Assembly (NCBI GenBank): GCA_030533445.1
Contig: CM060078.1
Location: 19,492,591 to 19,556,590 of the forward strand
Source: Cyprinodon diabolis
Lineage: Eukaryota; Chordata; Actinopteri; Cyprinodontiformes; Cyprinodontidae
Length of the DNA stretch: 64,000 nt
Reading direction: 5' to 3'
Shown here: positions 36,598 to 47,520 of the stretch, one piece after another
Layout: each line of letters opens with the position of its first letter
Position numbering within the stretch: position 1 is the first letter of the stretch
Made by a program: the position numbers and the translations under genes
The notes under the pieces: model-generated
What the model was told of the DNA's origin: nothing
Databases searched by the model: none
Seen by the model: only the letters and a program-made list of their open reading frames with translations

Positions 36598-38934
36598 GTT
36601 GCATGTCACATATTTGTGAAGGGCAGCCCCTGCACAGTCAAATGAAATTTTGGCATTATCAATCGATCTGGGCCGTTGTCTACTCATCCATCATTAAAAA
36701 TGTGCAATATTTGTCTATTCACTGGGATTAAAAAGTATGAGTTTGTGAATTATGGAGGTATGATATAAAAAGATGTTAGAACCCTCTCTTTTTAAGTTCT
36801 GTGACAGACTGATCTGGCTTAATCTGTAAAATTCATTCTTATTTTCATCAGTCGAGCAATCTTTTCAGTAATAATCTTGTGACCTACAAGGAATTTCAGT
36901 TGACTTGGTAAATAAGCTAAAGGGATTTGATTGCAGATTTGCCTTTAGGTGTCTTATCTCTAGCCTTCTTCATAAATGGGATCTTGGCTCTGGTCTAAAG
37001 TAATCACATCTGAATATATGCTGTCAAAGGGGAAAAACAGAAGGCCAAGCCCTTAGCTTGTACAGACCAATTCAATTACTTCAGGCTATTGTCTAATGAA
37101 GAATGAACTAACCAGGCAAGGGGTTACTTTTGGATGGCTTTGCTGACTACTGCTTCTTGTCTACAGGATATAATTTACTAAGACACACAATTATTGATTG
37201 GCTTCCACATGCCAACAGAGGAAAACCATTTTAGATGCAGTTTTGCTGCTTGGTGTCTGGCAGAGTCTTAATGAAATACTGTCATTGAGCATGCATAGAC
37301 ATTCACCTCAGTGCACACATAGTGAAGTAGGCTCACACACATGCATGCACGTTGTGCAAGGTAATTTTCTTATCTCTGTAAGCCAGGATGACCAAATTGG
37401 CTGGGGCTTAAACTACATGGGTCAATAGTCACAGTCAATGGTCTCAACTGTGAGAAAAGCAGGGGCGCAAACGATTTATGCAGTTCTATAACTTTTCGTT
37501 CTTTTATCTGTGTTTAAACAAGAGGGTCGAAGGTTGAACACATGCAGCAAAATCCTTCAACAGCACTGCAATCACACAACTGTATTCTGCTTACTTGCTC
37601 ATGCATACCCTTTTTCCTCTGCACTCCCTCTCCATTTCTAGCTCAAAGCTGTGGACACAACAGCCTTATCTAATGCTGCCTTGCTGTCAGTGAGAGTGGT
37701 CTATTTCAGGCTTTATCTTGAGCAAGAGCCGGCATGAGCCTTGGGTCTGAAGACGAGCTGGTGCTCCACGAGATAAGGCAGACAGGGACACTGTAACCTG
37801 CATGTCTGCGGTCAGGGTGGGAATGGATGGTACCTGCGCTCCAATCTAACGGCTTCCTTCTCTCAGTCAATGAATTGGCTTGGGATCACTCAGCTGTAGA
37901 AGCAGACTTACAATTTCTCTGTAAAGCAGCAGATTGCTGAAAAGGTGAAGCTTTTTTTGTATCTGTAGGTACGGTCTGCTACAACACTTATAATACTTAA
38001 TACTTAAAAAAAACCTGCACAGATATCAATACTGGCTTTGCTACAAAGGACAGCAACTTTCAAAATTTAGTTAATTAATGCTCACTGATTTGGAAACTTT
38101 CCAGAACTGGTCCATATTGGAGCAAGTGTATATCAAAATCTCTACTGTACGAATTTAAGAATACTTGTAGATATTTTTAAATTTCAATGCACAAAATCTA
38201 CATCTGTAATAGAGATTCCAATTACTTCTGAGTGGCATCAAAGCCCCCAAACTACCTTGAGTTGGCAAACAAAACTTGCCTGATGTTGTCCCTCGTTTTT
38301 CTTCTTGTTCTGATTTTTGGTGGGGGCTTGAATCTAATAAATGTAACACAGAAGAAGCCATTCCTTAGCTCTTTTAAGGAGCTACAGGGATCTGGCCACT
38401 CATGAGGTTGGTCTCACATGACTTCAAGCCTATCGATTCTACTGGTGCAGAATCCTTTCATATCAATGGTAACAGCGTAACCAGAAGTAAATATATTGGA
38501 CCCTTAAAAATGTATTAAACAATTATTTAAATAAAACAATTAATTTTTATTCTGTACTATTTTAGACACTCTGTTGATGTAGTATCTTAGAAAAATTAAA
38601 CATTTTGAGGAAAAAGCTCTAGCTATGACATTTTTTTCTTTTTTTTAATTGTATATATTTATTTATTTTTATTTATAGCTATGACATTTAAGGACATCCC
38701 CAAACCAGTTTACCTTGTGGTTTTCTTTTGACCACATATGAAAAAAGTCCCTGTCTTTACATATAAGTAGACCTAAAAAAGTAATAATAAAAAAACTAAA
38801 CCTAAAAAACAAATAAACCTCAAGAAAATATGTGAAAACTTTACATAAATCTGTTTAGATGGTAATGCACATGTTGACAGATGCGAAAAATATATGGTGT
38901 ATAGAGAAAAAAAAAAAAAAAAAACTCTTCCTCA
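36598..38934. other. anonymous sequence
   Basis: No gene is supported. The less AT-rich patch at about 37620-37870 may be a conserved non-coding element; this is speculation from base composition. A poly(A) run lies at about 38908-38924. Confidence 0.4.
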
Positions 38935-39150
38935 CCCATTGCGGATGGTCTTCCCCCCTTTTTCCTCCAAGCTCGGGTCTTCTACCAGAGGCCTGGGAGC
39001 TTGAGGGTTCTACACAGTATCTTTGCTGTTCCTAGAATCGCACTCTTCTGGACTGAGATGTCTGATGTATTTCCAGGGATCTGCTGTAACCACTCCTCCA
39101 GTTTGGGGGTCACTGCCCCGAGGGCCCCTATGACCACGGGGCAATCTATG
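38935..39150 (-). pseudogene. C-terminal remnant of a LINE polyprotein (endonuclease-type, tentative)
   Basis: On the minus strand the frame ending at 38982 reads VVIGALGAVTPKLEEWLQQ, IPGNTSDISVQKSAILGTAK and ILCRTLKLPGLW, then stop. I recognise this as the C-terminus of a common fish non-LTR retrotransposon polyprotein that carries a restriction-like endonuclease; the exact clade is uncertain. Only about 55 residues remain, the conserved start is lost near 39140, and no reverse transcriptase is next to it. Dead fragment. Confidence 0.55.
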
Positions 39151-40277
39151 CATGAGTTCAAATAGAAAAGCATATTTGACTATCTATTATCTCTATGCTG
39201 ATGACCTATCAATGATACACTTCACAGTCTACAAAGGTCTGTACACAGTAGTTTGCCACAAGCCATGAATCGGACAAAGCAATCAGTAATACAAGTGCTC
39301 TAGTTTAATGAGTCAATAATGTTGGCTTCTATGTAAAAATCATTTCATTTCAGCGCAATAAGAGGACCCCATAAACATCCAAACCTATATGAAAGAATGA
39401 GAAATAAAATGTTTAGATCTGTGAATTCTATTCAAATAAGCTTAATCTATTAAGCAGATAACAGTGAGTTCAATCCAAAAAAGAAGCTTCTAATGATTCT
39501 GCCAGTGACCAACGTCTTCAGCGTCCATTTGGCTTGCAAAATAGTAAAGTCCCAATGTTCCTATACGCTTCATCAGCCACAGGCTGTTTGACGTTGAACT
39601 GTCTGTTTTAATGAAATCCTGTCACCACTGAAAATGGAATACTATACTTTCCCTCAAATTTTACATATTTATCTAAATGCAGCGTTCTTTCTTTTCTTTT
39701 ATCCTGTCCTGTGACTAAACTGTCACCAACTTAATTCAGCTCTGCTTCACACCATTTTTCAGATAGCCTGGGCTTCCACTACGCACAATGATACAACATT
39801 CTCTTTTGTTCATGCTCTATGATTAAAATCACAATACCTCAGAGAATGTTTTTGCACTGACATGGCAGTGTTATTCTGGTCCAGATGACTCAATTATGCA
39901 TACGCTTTATTTTCAGTGTTTGCACTTTGGGTGCAAGTAAGGACAGACTGCCTACAATCAAGAGTACACATTGAAGTGACAGTACTAGGGCCTTATTAAA
40001 TCATCCCCGTTTTGCCAAAGATGCATCAAACAGAATTCAACTTTAAAAATAAAATCTGTAACATTTAGTCATCATGTCATGTTACATTAACTAACATGAC
40101 ATTATAAAGTAATTTATAGAAAGATTACTCTATATACCAATTTCAGCTATTCTTAAATGTTATGTTCCCTTTTAATTAAAAATAATACTTTTTACAAGGT
40201 TTTTACAAAACCTTATCAATGTTACAATTAAAAACAGCTCTAATATATATAGAGGCATGTGAATTTGCTGTAGGTTA
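39151..40277. other. anonymous sequence
   Basis: No gene is supported. The block at about 39775-39960 has mixed composition and several homeodomain/SOX-like words ('tcttttgttcatgc', 'attatgcata') and may be a conserved non-coding element; this is inference only. Confidence 0.35.
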
Positions 40278-40720
40278 GTCATTGTCAGTGATGGGACTAA
40301 CGGCGTTGAAAGTAGTTTTAGTAACGAGTAATCTAACTAATTACTTTGACTGCAACTATAACGCAGTTACCATTGCAGACACCCCGTTACTGCGCGTTAC
40401 TCAGGTCGCACAATGAACCTTTTTTCATGATAGGACTCGTGCGCAGCTGCGTGAAGCTGACACCCCACCCACGTCAAAAAACTCTGCAAATAGACTGAAT
40501 GGTTAGTGCGACGTTAGTGCAGATTTGTGCAGAAAAAAATATTGTTTGTGCTACTTTTGTTTAAGAGATATTAAAGATTATTTTTTAGGTCATCCAGAGG
40601 TGCGCGCCTTGTCATGAGAGAGGGGAGGATGAGAATGGCTGATGTCTAGTGAGATTCCGTCTGTCAGTTGGGTAGGTGGGTGTTTCTGCTGGGGTGTTAA
40701 CGTACAGCACACACAGAGAG

Positions 40721-40980
40721 ATGGAGAGTGAGGAGGATCCAGCAGCAAAACAGCGTTTTCCACATGGAAATACCGGTGTTACGTCGAGCTGCGTTTCCCC
40801 ATCAGATACGGTTTCCTCTGCATCTCCGCACAGCGCAGGCGGCACGAGTCACCGCGCAAGCGACAGGAAACGCACATGCTCGCTAAAGGTGCGCAACAGT
40901 CGCCCTGTGCTTGCGCCACAGGAGAACTATGGAGAGCGTGAACGATCAAATGATAGCCTATATGGAGAAAGGGAGAAATC
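40721..40980 (+). pseudogene. N-terminal hAT transposase-like remnant
   Basis: An open frame begins [16 protein letters not shown] and continues through a Ser/Thr-rich, CpG-rich stretch ([29 protein letters not shown]). It resembles the low-complexity N-terminus of some fish hAT proteins; this is recognition, not a search result. No zinc-finger BED domain, dimerisation domain or catalytic residues follow. The frame simply runs into the (GGAT)n repeat, giving a WMDG series to 41110. It is best read as the leftover 5' exon of an internally deleted autonomous element. Confidence 0.45.
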
Positions 40981-41074
40981 TGGATGGATGGATGGATGGA
41001 TGGATGGATGGATGGATGGATGGATGGATGGATGGATGGATGGATGGATGGATGGATGGATGGATGGATGGATA
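40981..41074 (+). repeat. (GGAT)n microsatellite, about 23 units
   Basis: A perfect tetranucleotide array inside the hAT element. All copies are uniform, so recent slippage is likely and the length is probably polymorphic. Confidence 0.98.
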
Positions 41075-42005
41075 CTCTGCCTTCTCAACCTACTGTATTT
41101 TTTATTTTAAACATTATTTGATGGCCTTTGTGGCAGGGACGGAAATCCATATTTTATGTCACACGCAGAGTATACATCTAGATAGATAGATGTTGCAGTA
41201 TCTATAACAACCCAAACACGCAGGATTTCAGAATTAGACATCCCTAGTTATTAATTTCACCAGATCTGAATGCCCTGTTAAAAAACTTCACATGGCGTTC
41301 CCCCTGATGTCATTTACGTTGAGTTGCAATAAATGCTAAACTCTGCAGGTTCTTGTCTTCGTCATCCGCTCTATTCAGCTGGCTTTGGAAACATACGGCG
41401 AGAAGGTGGGGGCTGGGTGGTGAGGGTTACGGGGGCGAGAAACGCAAAAGTAACACAATAGTTACTTTTACTAGTAACTAGTTACTTTTATTGTGGAGTA
41501 ACTCAGTTAGTAACTCAGTTACTTTTTGGGATAAGTAACTAGTAACTATAACTAATTACTTTTTCAAAGTAACGTGCCCAACACTGGTCATTGTTTGCAA
41601 TTTTTCTCAACATAAACATATATCAGTGTTTTATTTTCTATTTCTGTATATTATCAACACATTGTTTTACCAACATATATAAAATAACTAATATTTACAT
41701 CACACCAAGAAAGGATAGTATATTGTGCAACCATGTATTCTGTTGACATCAGATTACCAAGGACATGAGACTAAATTTAAGCTGCAATAGGCCACGCTTA
41801 TGCATATTTATAATTAGAAGCTTTCAGTTGAGCTTTAGTAATGTCATATAAAGCACCTCACCACACCACTGGCCCTATTAAATTACACGTCAATGACAAA
41901 TGTGCCTGTCCAATTGTGACCTCTCTGTTTGCTATGAAAATGGCATACTGATGTGCAGCTCTAATATACATGGTGTTAGAAGATAAAAAATAAATGCTAT
42001 AAATG

Positions 42006-42038
42006 GGTTCCAGTTGTTGCTAAGCAACACCAGGAACC
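42006..42038. promoter_or_regulatory. RFX X-box-like palindrome
   Basis: GTTGCTAAGCAAC at 42016-42028 is a perfect inverted repeat around one A and fits the X-box bound by RFX factors. It sits in a longer quasi-palindrome (42006-42038) with ggttcc and ggaacc at the ends; 14 of 16 positions pair. The flank to the left (41795-41830) carries 'atgcatatttataattag', an octamer/homeodomain-like word. Function is inferred from motif only. Confidence 0.35.
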
Positions 42039-44960
42039 AAGACTTGCCCTTTGTTTTTCTAAAGCCATTAGCTGAAAAGCAAGGGTCTTGGGAACAACAA
42101 AGTCTTAGCTAATTAGTAGTCATTTAGAAGGTAACCTATTAACCAATTCATTGTCTTACTTGAGATTGGGTCGGCCATCACGGCTTCAGGAGGGTAACCA
42201 ACTGTTTCCCTTTACCAGTGCCACTCTACACCTCAATCAATGGATTTCAAAGGATTCAAGACATACATTCTTCCTTCATCAATCAAAAAAATAATAATAC
42301 AAACAAAAACAAGAGCAGGAAACTTGATCAGACAACTGAACTATCTCTACTGACTATTTTTCTGCAGGAACCAGCTGCTCTATTTAGATCTCCTTCCTGA
42401 TCGCTCCTCACTGTTTCTCTACGTAGGACTGATCCCAGCCATCTACAGAGAAGGCTTGCATTTACTGGTTGTTTCTGGGATTCGTTGTTTAAGGCTAGAA
42501 TCCATTTTTTTATTGCCAAAGATAAGAAAAACTGGTAAATTAAATATTAAATCTGATAGGGGAGCAAAAGTGTACACTTATTAAACACTTTTTCTCTGCT
42601 CAGACAATAATTTTAATTTCAGTAGGTATGCTCTCCTAGCCTCTTGTGAGGAACTAAAATAAAATAAAAACATTAGTTAAAATCCCTGCTCACCCTCTAC
42701 TGCATTCATCATCAGTTCCACCCTGCATCAGAAACCCGGAGACTCAAACATCCCCATGGAGAAGAAACTCCAGCAAATTCCATGCTGGAATCCACTAAAC
42801 ATCATCTCAGCTTCTCCTCTTAGGATGCCACGCATCCCTCCTGGCCACAATTCTTCCTCAAATCTAGTAGGCAAGATTGCAATTAACCTTTTCCTCCTCA
42901 ATCTTCATAAAATAACCTCTTAGGAAAGGACACTTAGGAAAGCTCTTTTAGACCAACAACTTCAGCTCCAATATCACAGGGACGTAACTGCCGAAATTTA
43001 ACACAGCCTTGATGTCTCCCAATGGCATGAACTATTGCCAATGTTGCTTCCATGATAAAGCAAGCACAACTTCCCTGGTTGCAACACATTCATTAACACC
43101 TTGGTCCATCCCTAATTTTAAGTCTGAGGTTGCTTGTTAACTGTACTTTCTGTTTACTATAGCCAAGGGTACCGTCAGTTTATTAAGACATTATGCATTG
43201 CATGAACTCATGAATTTGCTCCAGTGGATGAAAACATAAAATTCACATTTTTTTTCTTTTCAACTTTTTAAAAGTTAGCTGAAAATTCATATTATATTTG
43301 GAAACACAGAATAAGATAGTATCTAAAGAATGAATGGGAAACACTTTGTGTAAGCTGCTAAGACAAATGCTTTGGAGCTTAACACTCCCTTTAAGTTCAA
43401 CACTGTTATTTAGAAGTTAGAGAAGTAGATTTTGATTTGCCCTGAGGAGTTGACAGTCTCATTATGCAGACTTCTTTAAATTGCTGATATAACTTAATAA
43501 ATCATAGTTTAATATAATTTGTGTGAAAGCATTTCACGTACTCAAATGAAAGGCAGCATACTGACAAATTCAGAGTTGTGTCATATTCTGAGGTAACTTC
43601 CTCACCGTGATGCAGAATCACAAGCAGGTGGTAGACAAAGAGGAGGTGAAGTTTTATCTAAAACCATAGACATGGGAATGGACCATGTTCAGAGCTCAGG
43701 AGGTCCAGCAGCACCTGCAGAGGAGATGGCTATTATTACATGTCTTAGTGAGGCAGGATATGAATAGAGAAATCTTAATTTGAGACTTACTGTTCTGGAT
43801 CAAAAAGAGCGGCTGTAGGAAGTGATGAGATCTTGGTAGTGAGTCTCTCGTTATACAGTGGAGTGGGAGGCCAGGCTGGTATTGTAGAGTCACAGAGGTG
43901 GAGAGCGGGTAGGCAGATTGTGACCTAATGAGCTGCAGTGGAGACTGTGGACAAGGTGTTTTCAGAGGCATACCGTTAAGCTTGAAATAGCAGTGGTAAT
44001 CCAGGCATCTGGAACTTCTTCAACCTGGAGAACAGGAGGATAAACTAAAAACTTGTACCAATAATCCTTAAGGTTTCTTAGGAGAAAAATAAGAAGGAGA
44101 ACTACTTGAAATTTGGAGGGCTTGACTTTACCAACAACCATGAATATCAGGCAATGATTGATCCTCCAACAGCTCCTTAAGAAGGCTGGAGCAGATAGGT
44201 GATTGCTCTCAAGTCTGCTGCCTCCAGCTGATCCAGCAGAGATCCTCAGAAGGAAAGAGAGCACTTGTCACACTAAACCAACATTCTTACTCCAGTGTGC
44301 TCTATCCCTGTGACACCACCACCACAGCCCAAGCTCCATGCAATACTAAAAGGGCTGTTTGTTAGATTAGCTTCAAGAAATTCAAAATATGTAGACTGAA
44401 TAAAACTTTACCGGGACTTCCTACAACATGTTATATGTTTTAACATATTAATGTTGTATTCAAAATCATACCAGAATTTTAATCTAAGAAATATGACATT
44501 TAGTTTTCAGCTCTCATATTACTAAAACCTATATTATCCATGATCTCAATTTGTGCAATTATATCAATTAAACAGGTGGTACCTTCCTTTAAATTTGTTT
44601 TTAATTGACCCATTGACTTCTATGTGTGTTGCATATTGAAAATAAATTATTTAAAAAGCGAAAAGAAATATAACTATTTAATCATAACTGCCACATTTGT
44701 ACTACGAGAAGCAAATCTTTATTTCAAATACAGCCCCACATTAGTATGCATGTATTATCTTCTGTGTCAGGGAACAATGAGATCAGAGGCCTGGATGAGG
44801 AGGTAATCATATCAGTGACACACCACAGCCCTCAGCTGCTATGCAAGCTGCTGATGGAGCTGATTGTATTAACACTATATTCCCTCTAGTATTTTATGTT
44901 ATATATTCTGATTAATCTCCCAAATATAGATAACATTGCTTTCACATGGCATTTGCTTTA

Positions 44961-44983
44961 CCCCCCCCCCCCCCCCCCCCCCC
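44961..44983. repeat. poly(C) tract of 23 bases
   Basis: Uninterrupted C run followed by A8. The G-rich complement could form a quadruplex. The exact length may be an assembly or sequencing artefact. Confidence 0.9.
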
Positions 44984-45359
44984 AAAAAAAATCCTGCGAT
45001 GTTCCCTCACACATATGTTGCTATAAAACAAATCACGGGTTTTTGAAGTTTTGAAGCAGGGTCAATTCAATAAAAAAAATACTTTATTATCCATCCATTT
45101 TCTGTCACGCTAATCCTGGCTGGGGTTTCGAGGGGTGCTGTTGCATATCTCTCGCTGTCAATAGGCGAGAGGCGGGGTACAACCTGGACAGGTCGCCAGT
45201 CTATCGCAGGGCAACACAGAGACAAACAACCATTCATGCACACACTCACTACTAAGGAGCCATTTAACCTAACAGTCATGTTTTTGGACTGTGGGGGGAA
45301 GCACTTGGAGAGAATGCGTGCATGCATAGGGAGAATATGCAAACTCCATGCAGAAAAAG

Positions 45360-46556
45360 GGCCAGGGTTTGGTTGAGGTTTGAGGACCCAAATGCAGAGG
45401 CAGAGAGGCTGACGAGACTTCTTGCAGTTTAATGGTGAGAAACAGTAACAAAAGGCAGGAATCCATAAAATCCAACTAATAAAGTAAATCAAAGCAGAAC
45501 TATGGAGACATCTGGGGAAACCGAACACGAGGAGCCAGGGAGAGATAAGGTAGGTAGACAACTGCATGAGAAGACAGCAAAGACAAGGAACCAACAAAGA
45601 CTGAAAGCAGAGGGAGAGTGTCATGATTGGTTCAGGAAGACCCAATATGCAGAACACCACGGAGACGGAAACTGGAGTAAAAGTTAACAATGTTTATTGA
45701 ACAATGGAACAATGAAAGAGTCAGGTACTGGTTCGCTTCTGGAGGACAGGTTCACAGGAGACTGTAGGGATGACAGTTCAGTTAGCCACGTAGCTGGAGA
45801 ATGTGGAAATGTTATCTTCAGAGATCTACCTTGAAGAATCCGGGTTTGGCTTTGAGAGAGGCACTGTTGGTTCCAGAGACTGTTTGATTCAGCAGAGTTC
45901 AGTTTCAGCTTCAGCGTCTTGCATCTAACGATAGGACAGACCTTGGTTTTCCAGCTCTTAGTCCAGAGCAGCATGGGAAAATCCAGAGAATGTTCTTCAG
46001 GTTTGGCTCTGAGGGCAGGCTCGACAGGTTAAGCTCATCCAGAGCTTACAGGACAAAAACAGGTTTCCTGTAGGCAGAGACAAAGGTAATTAGTTTCCAG
46101 CTAGGAGACTAGAGGCAACAAAGATTTCACAGAGGAAGTTAGGCTCAGGTGCTAACCAAACTGGATAAACACTGCGGCGTAGATGCGAGGTCTGAGGGCT
46201 GCTTATATGGTGGAGGATCCTCCTGATGATGAGATGGGTTTCAGGTGTGTCGAAGGCTCAGCTCAGGAGGATCCACAGTGAACTCTGCTGGAGACAGGTG
46301 GTACAGCTCCAGATCCCAACAGAGAGTATAAATAGCTGACTGAGACAAAGGCAGGGTTAACGAGCGAATGAGGAGCAGGTCTGAGAGGAGACAGCGAGGA
46401 AGCCAAGGGGAAAGGAGCACACAAGAGGGCAACAGAGGACAACAGAAAAACCTGAGAACTAACATAAATCTAGAAACTACAACAATATAGGAATTAAACC
46501 AATAAAATTAGAAAACAAGGAGCAAAGTAAAGCACAACAGAACCAAGACCATGACA
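45360..46556 (-). mobile_element. solo LTR (family of the 51.1-kb LTR), itself interrupted by LTR B
   Basis: Outside the inner insertion this LTR has about 490 bp (45360-45618 and 46322-46556), matching the 491-bp LTR at 51102-51592 in reverse orientation: 'ggtttggttgaggtttgagg', 'gacccaaatgcagaggcaga' and, at the right end, 'accaagaccatgaca'. The left terminal TGTCA has decayed and no 5-bp duplication is seen. It lies inside the dispersed repeat. No internal retrotransposon genes are present. The 207-residue minus frame at 45067-45690 crosses element boundaries and is not a gene. Confidence 0.78.
45614..46326 (-). mobile_element. solo LTR B, same family as LTR A
   Basis: The LTR spans 45619-46321 (703 bp), starts TGTCATGATTGG and ends TCCCAACA, with a perfect 5-bp duplication GAGAG on each side (45614-45618 and 46322-46326). 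It is collinear with LTR A at 19426-20082 but has an extra segment around 45985-46025. The TATA-like box is changed (TATATGG near 46204, against TATATAG in A). It is the youngest layer of the three-level nest at this locus. Confidence 0.88.
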
Positions 46557-46639
46557 CCTTCTTGCTGCAAGGCAGCAGTCCTACCCACTGCTACACTGTG
46601 CGGCCCAATACATTATTAACTATTACTAATTATCTTCTT

Positions 46640-47520
46640 AATTTTTTAAGGAATTCTTCTTTGTAAAATAATCTCCAAAGGTTTTTGTTCCTAAAACAGA
46701 GCCGTCCTTCTTTATCAGCTTGTTGAGCTTTCTTGAGTCATTTATTCTGATGCTATTACTTCAGCAGGAGAGATGACACTCTCCACAACAGACTTATAGA
46801 AGATATGCAGCATATTGCTGTGAAAGCTGAAGGACCTCAGCTGCATGAGGAAGTACAGTCTGCTTAGTTGAGAATCACATTCAGATAAATATTTTCACAC
46901 GATTACAAAGCGGTTCACTAGCTTTCTGTACTCAGATTCTTGTTCATCTTTCATGCACCCAATGATTGCCGAGTCATCCGAGTATTTGTAGAAGTATTGC
47001 AGAAGACAGGATTCTGTCTTGTACAGGAAGTCAGACATAGTAAAAAGGAATGGTGAGAGTACTGTCCCCTGTTGTGCTCCTTTGCTGCTAACTACTTGAT
47101 TAGACAGCTGACCTTTTACTCTAACAAACTTTGGTCTGTTTGTCAGGTAGTCTTATCCACCTGAGTAATGCCTCCACCTGAGTCTTCTAAAGTTTCTCCC
47201 AATAAAAAGGAAATCATTTTAAATGCACTGGTGAAATAAAAGAACATGATCCCCGTACTGTCTGCTTTGTCTAAATCACAGTAGATTTGTTAAAGCAGGT
47301 GTATGATGGCATTTTCAACTCCAACACCATGTCGATAAGCAGACTGCAGGGCCTCCTGAGAGCAGCTTGTTTGTTTGTTGAGGTAAATCAACAGAAGTTT
47401 ATCTAGGATGTTCATGATGTGGGATGTGAGGGCAAAAGGTCCATAGTCACTGAGGATTGTTCGCTGAGTTTCTTCACTAAGAAAATAAAACTTCTTTGCT
47501 AAGACGTATCTGCCCAAAAG
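46640..47520 (-). pseudogene. Rex1/Babar-like LINE reverse transcriptase, dead
   Basis: On the minus strand, conserved reverse transcriptase blocks appear in order but in different frames: FALTSHIMNILDKLL and LQSAYRHGVGVENAI (within 47290-47517); a motif A region reading DKADSTGIMFFYFTSAF (near 47210-47280), where the catalytic Asp has become Tyr; GAQQGTVLSPFLFTM (near 47040-47090); and YKYSDDSAIIG (near 46965-47000), the YSDD active site. Frameshifts and the lost Asp show the gene is dead. The order and the QGTVLSPFLF/SDDSAI words fit the fish Rex1/Babar clade as I know it. The endonuclease and N-terminus are absent. Confidence 0.78.

Larger units (their letters stand above)
40278..41594 (+). 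mobile_element. non-autonomous hAT DNA transposon
   Basis: The element spans 40286-41586 (1,301 bp) between perfect 8-bp duplications, gtcattgt (40278-40285 and 41587-41594), the hAT hallmark. The ends CAGTGATGGG and CCCAACACTG are inverted repeats with one mismatch. The right subterminal region (about 41446-41576) is packed with GTAAC/GTTAC words, as in hAT transposase-binding regions. Inside are a short N-terminal transposase-like remnant (40721-40980) and a (GGAT)n array. No catalytic domain is present, so it would need a transposase from elsewhere. Confidence 0.92.
41595..45090. other. anonymous sequence with candidate regulatory patches
   Basis: No gene is supported. A GC-mixed block at about 41790-42060 contains an RFX-like palindrome (42016-42028, reported separately). 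A poly(C) run of 23 lies at 44961-44983. The block at 43650-44280 is less AT-rich and looks like an old repeat, possibly LTR-derived, but it has no second copy in the window to confirm this. Open frames such as 43696-43971 and 43962-44264 fall inside that block and have no recognisable domain. Confidence 0.35.
45091..46606 (-). repeat. dispersed SINE/MITE-like repeat, split by a nested LTR
   Basis: The left part (45091-45359) and right part (46557-46606) together make one minus-strand copy of the repeat at 36247-36597: 'ccatccattttctgt' start, 'gaggcggggtacaacctgga', 'aaactccatgcag', then 'ttcttgctgcaaggcagcag' and 'ctacactgtgcggccc'. About 25 bp of the repeat are missing at the left edge of the LTR insertion. 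Confidence 0.8.

Noticed and set aside
40981..41074. Regular array as a possible CRISPR
   Set aside because: Units are 4 bp without spacers, and the sequence is vertebrate.
40676..41110. 144-residue frame with a WMDG repeat as a repeat protein
   Set aside because: The repeated part is simply a (GGAT)n microsatellite in a hAT element.
45067..45690. 207-residue minus-strand frame
   Set aside because: It crosses the borders of a dispersed repeat, an LTR and a second LTR; no single gene could explain it.
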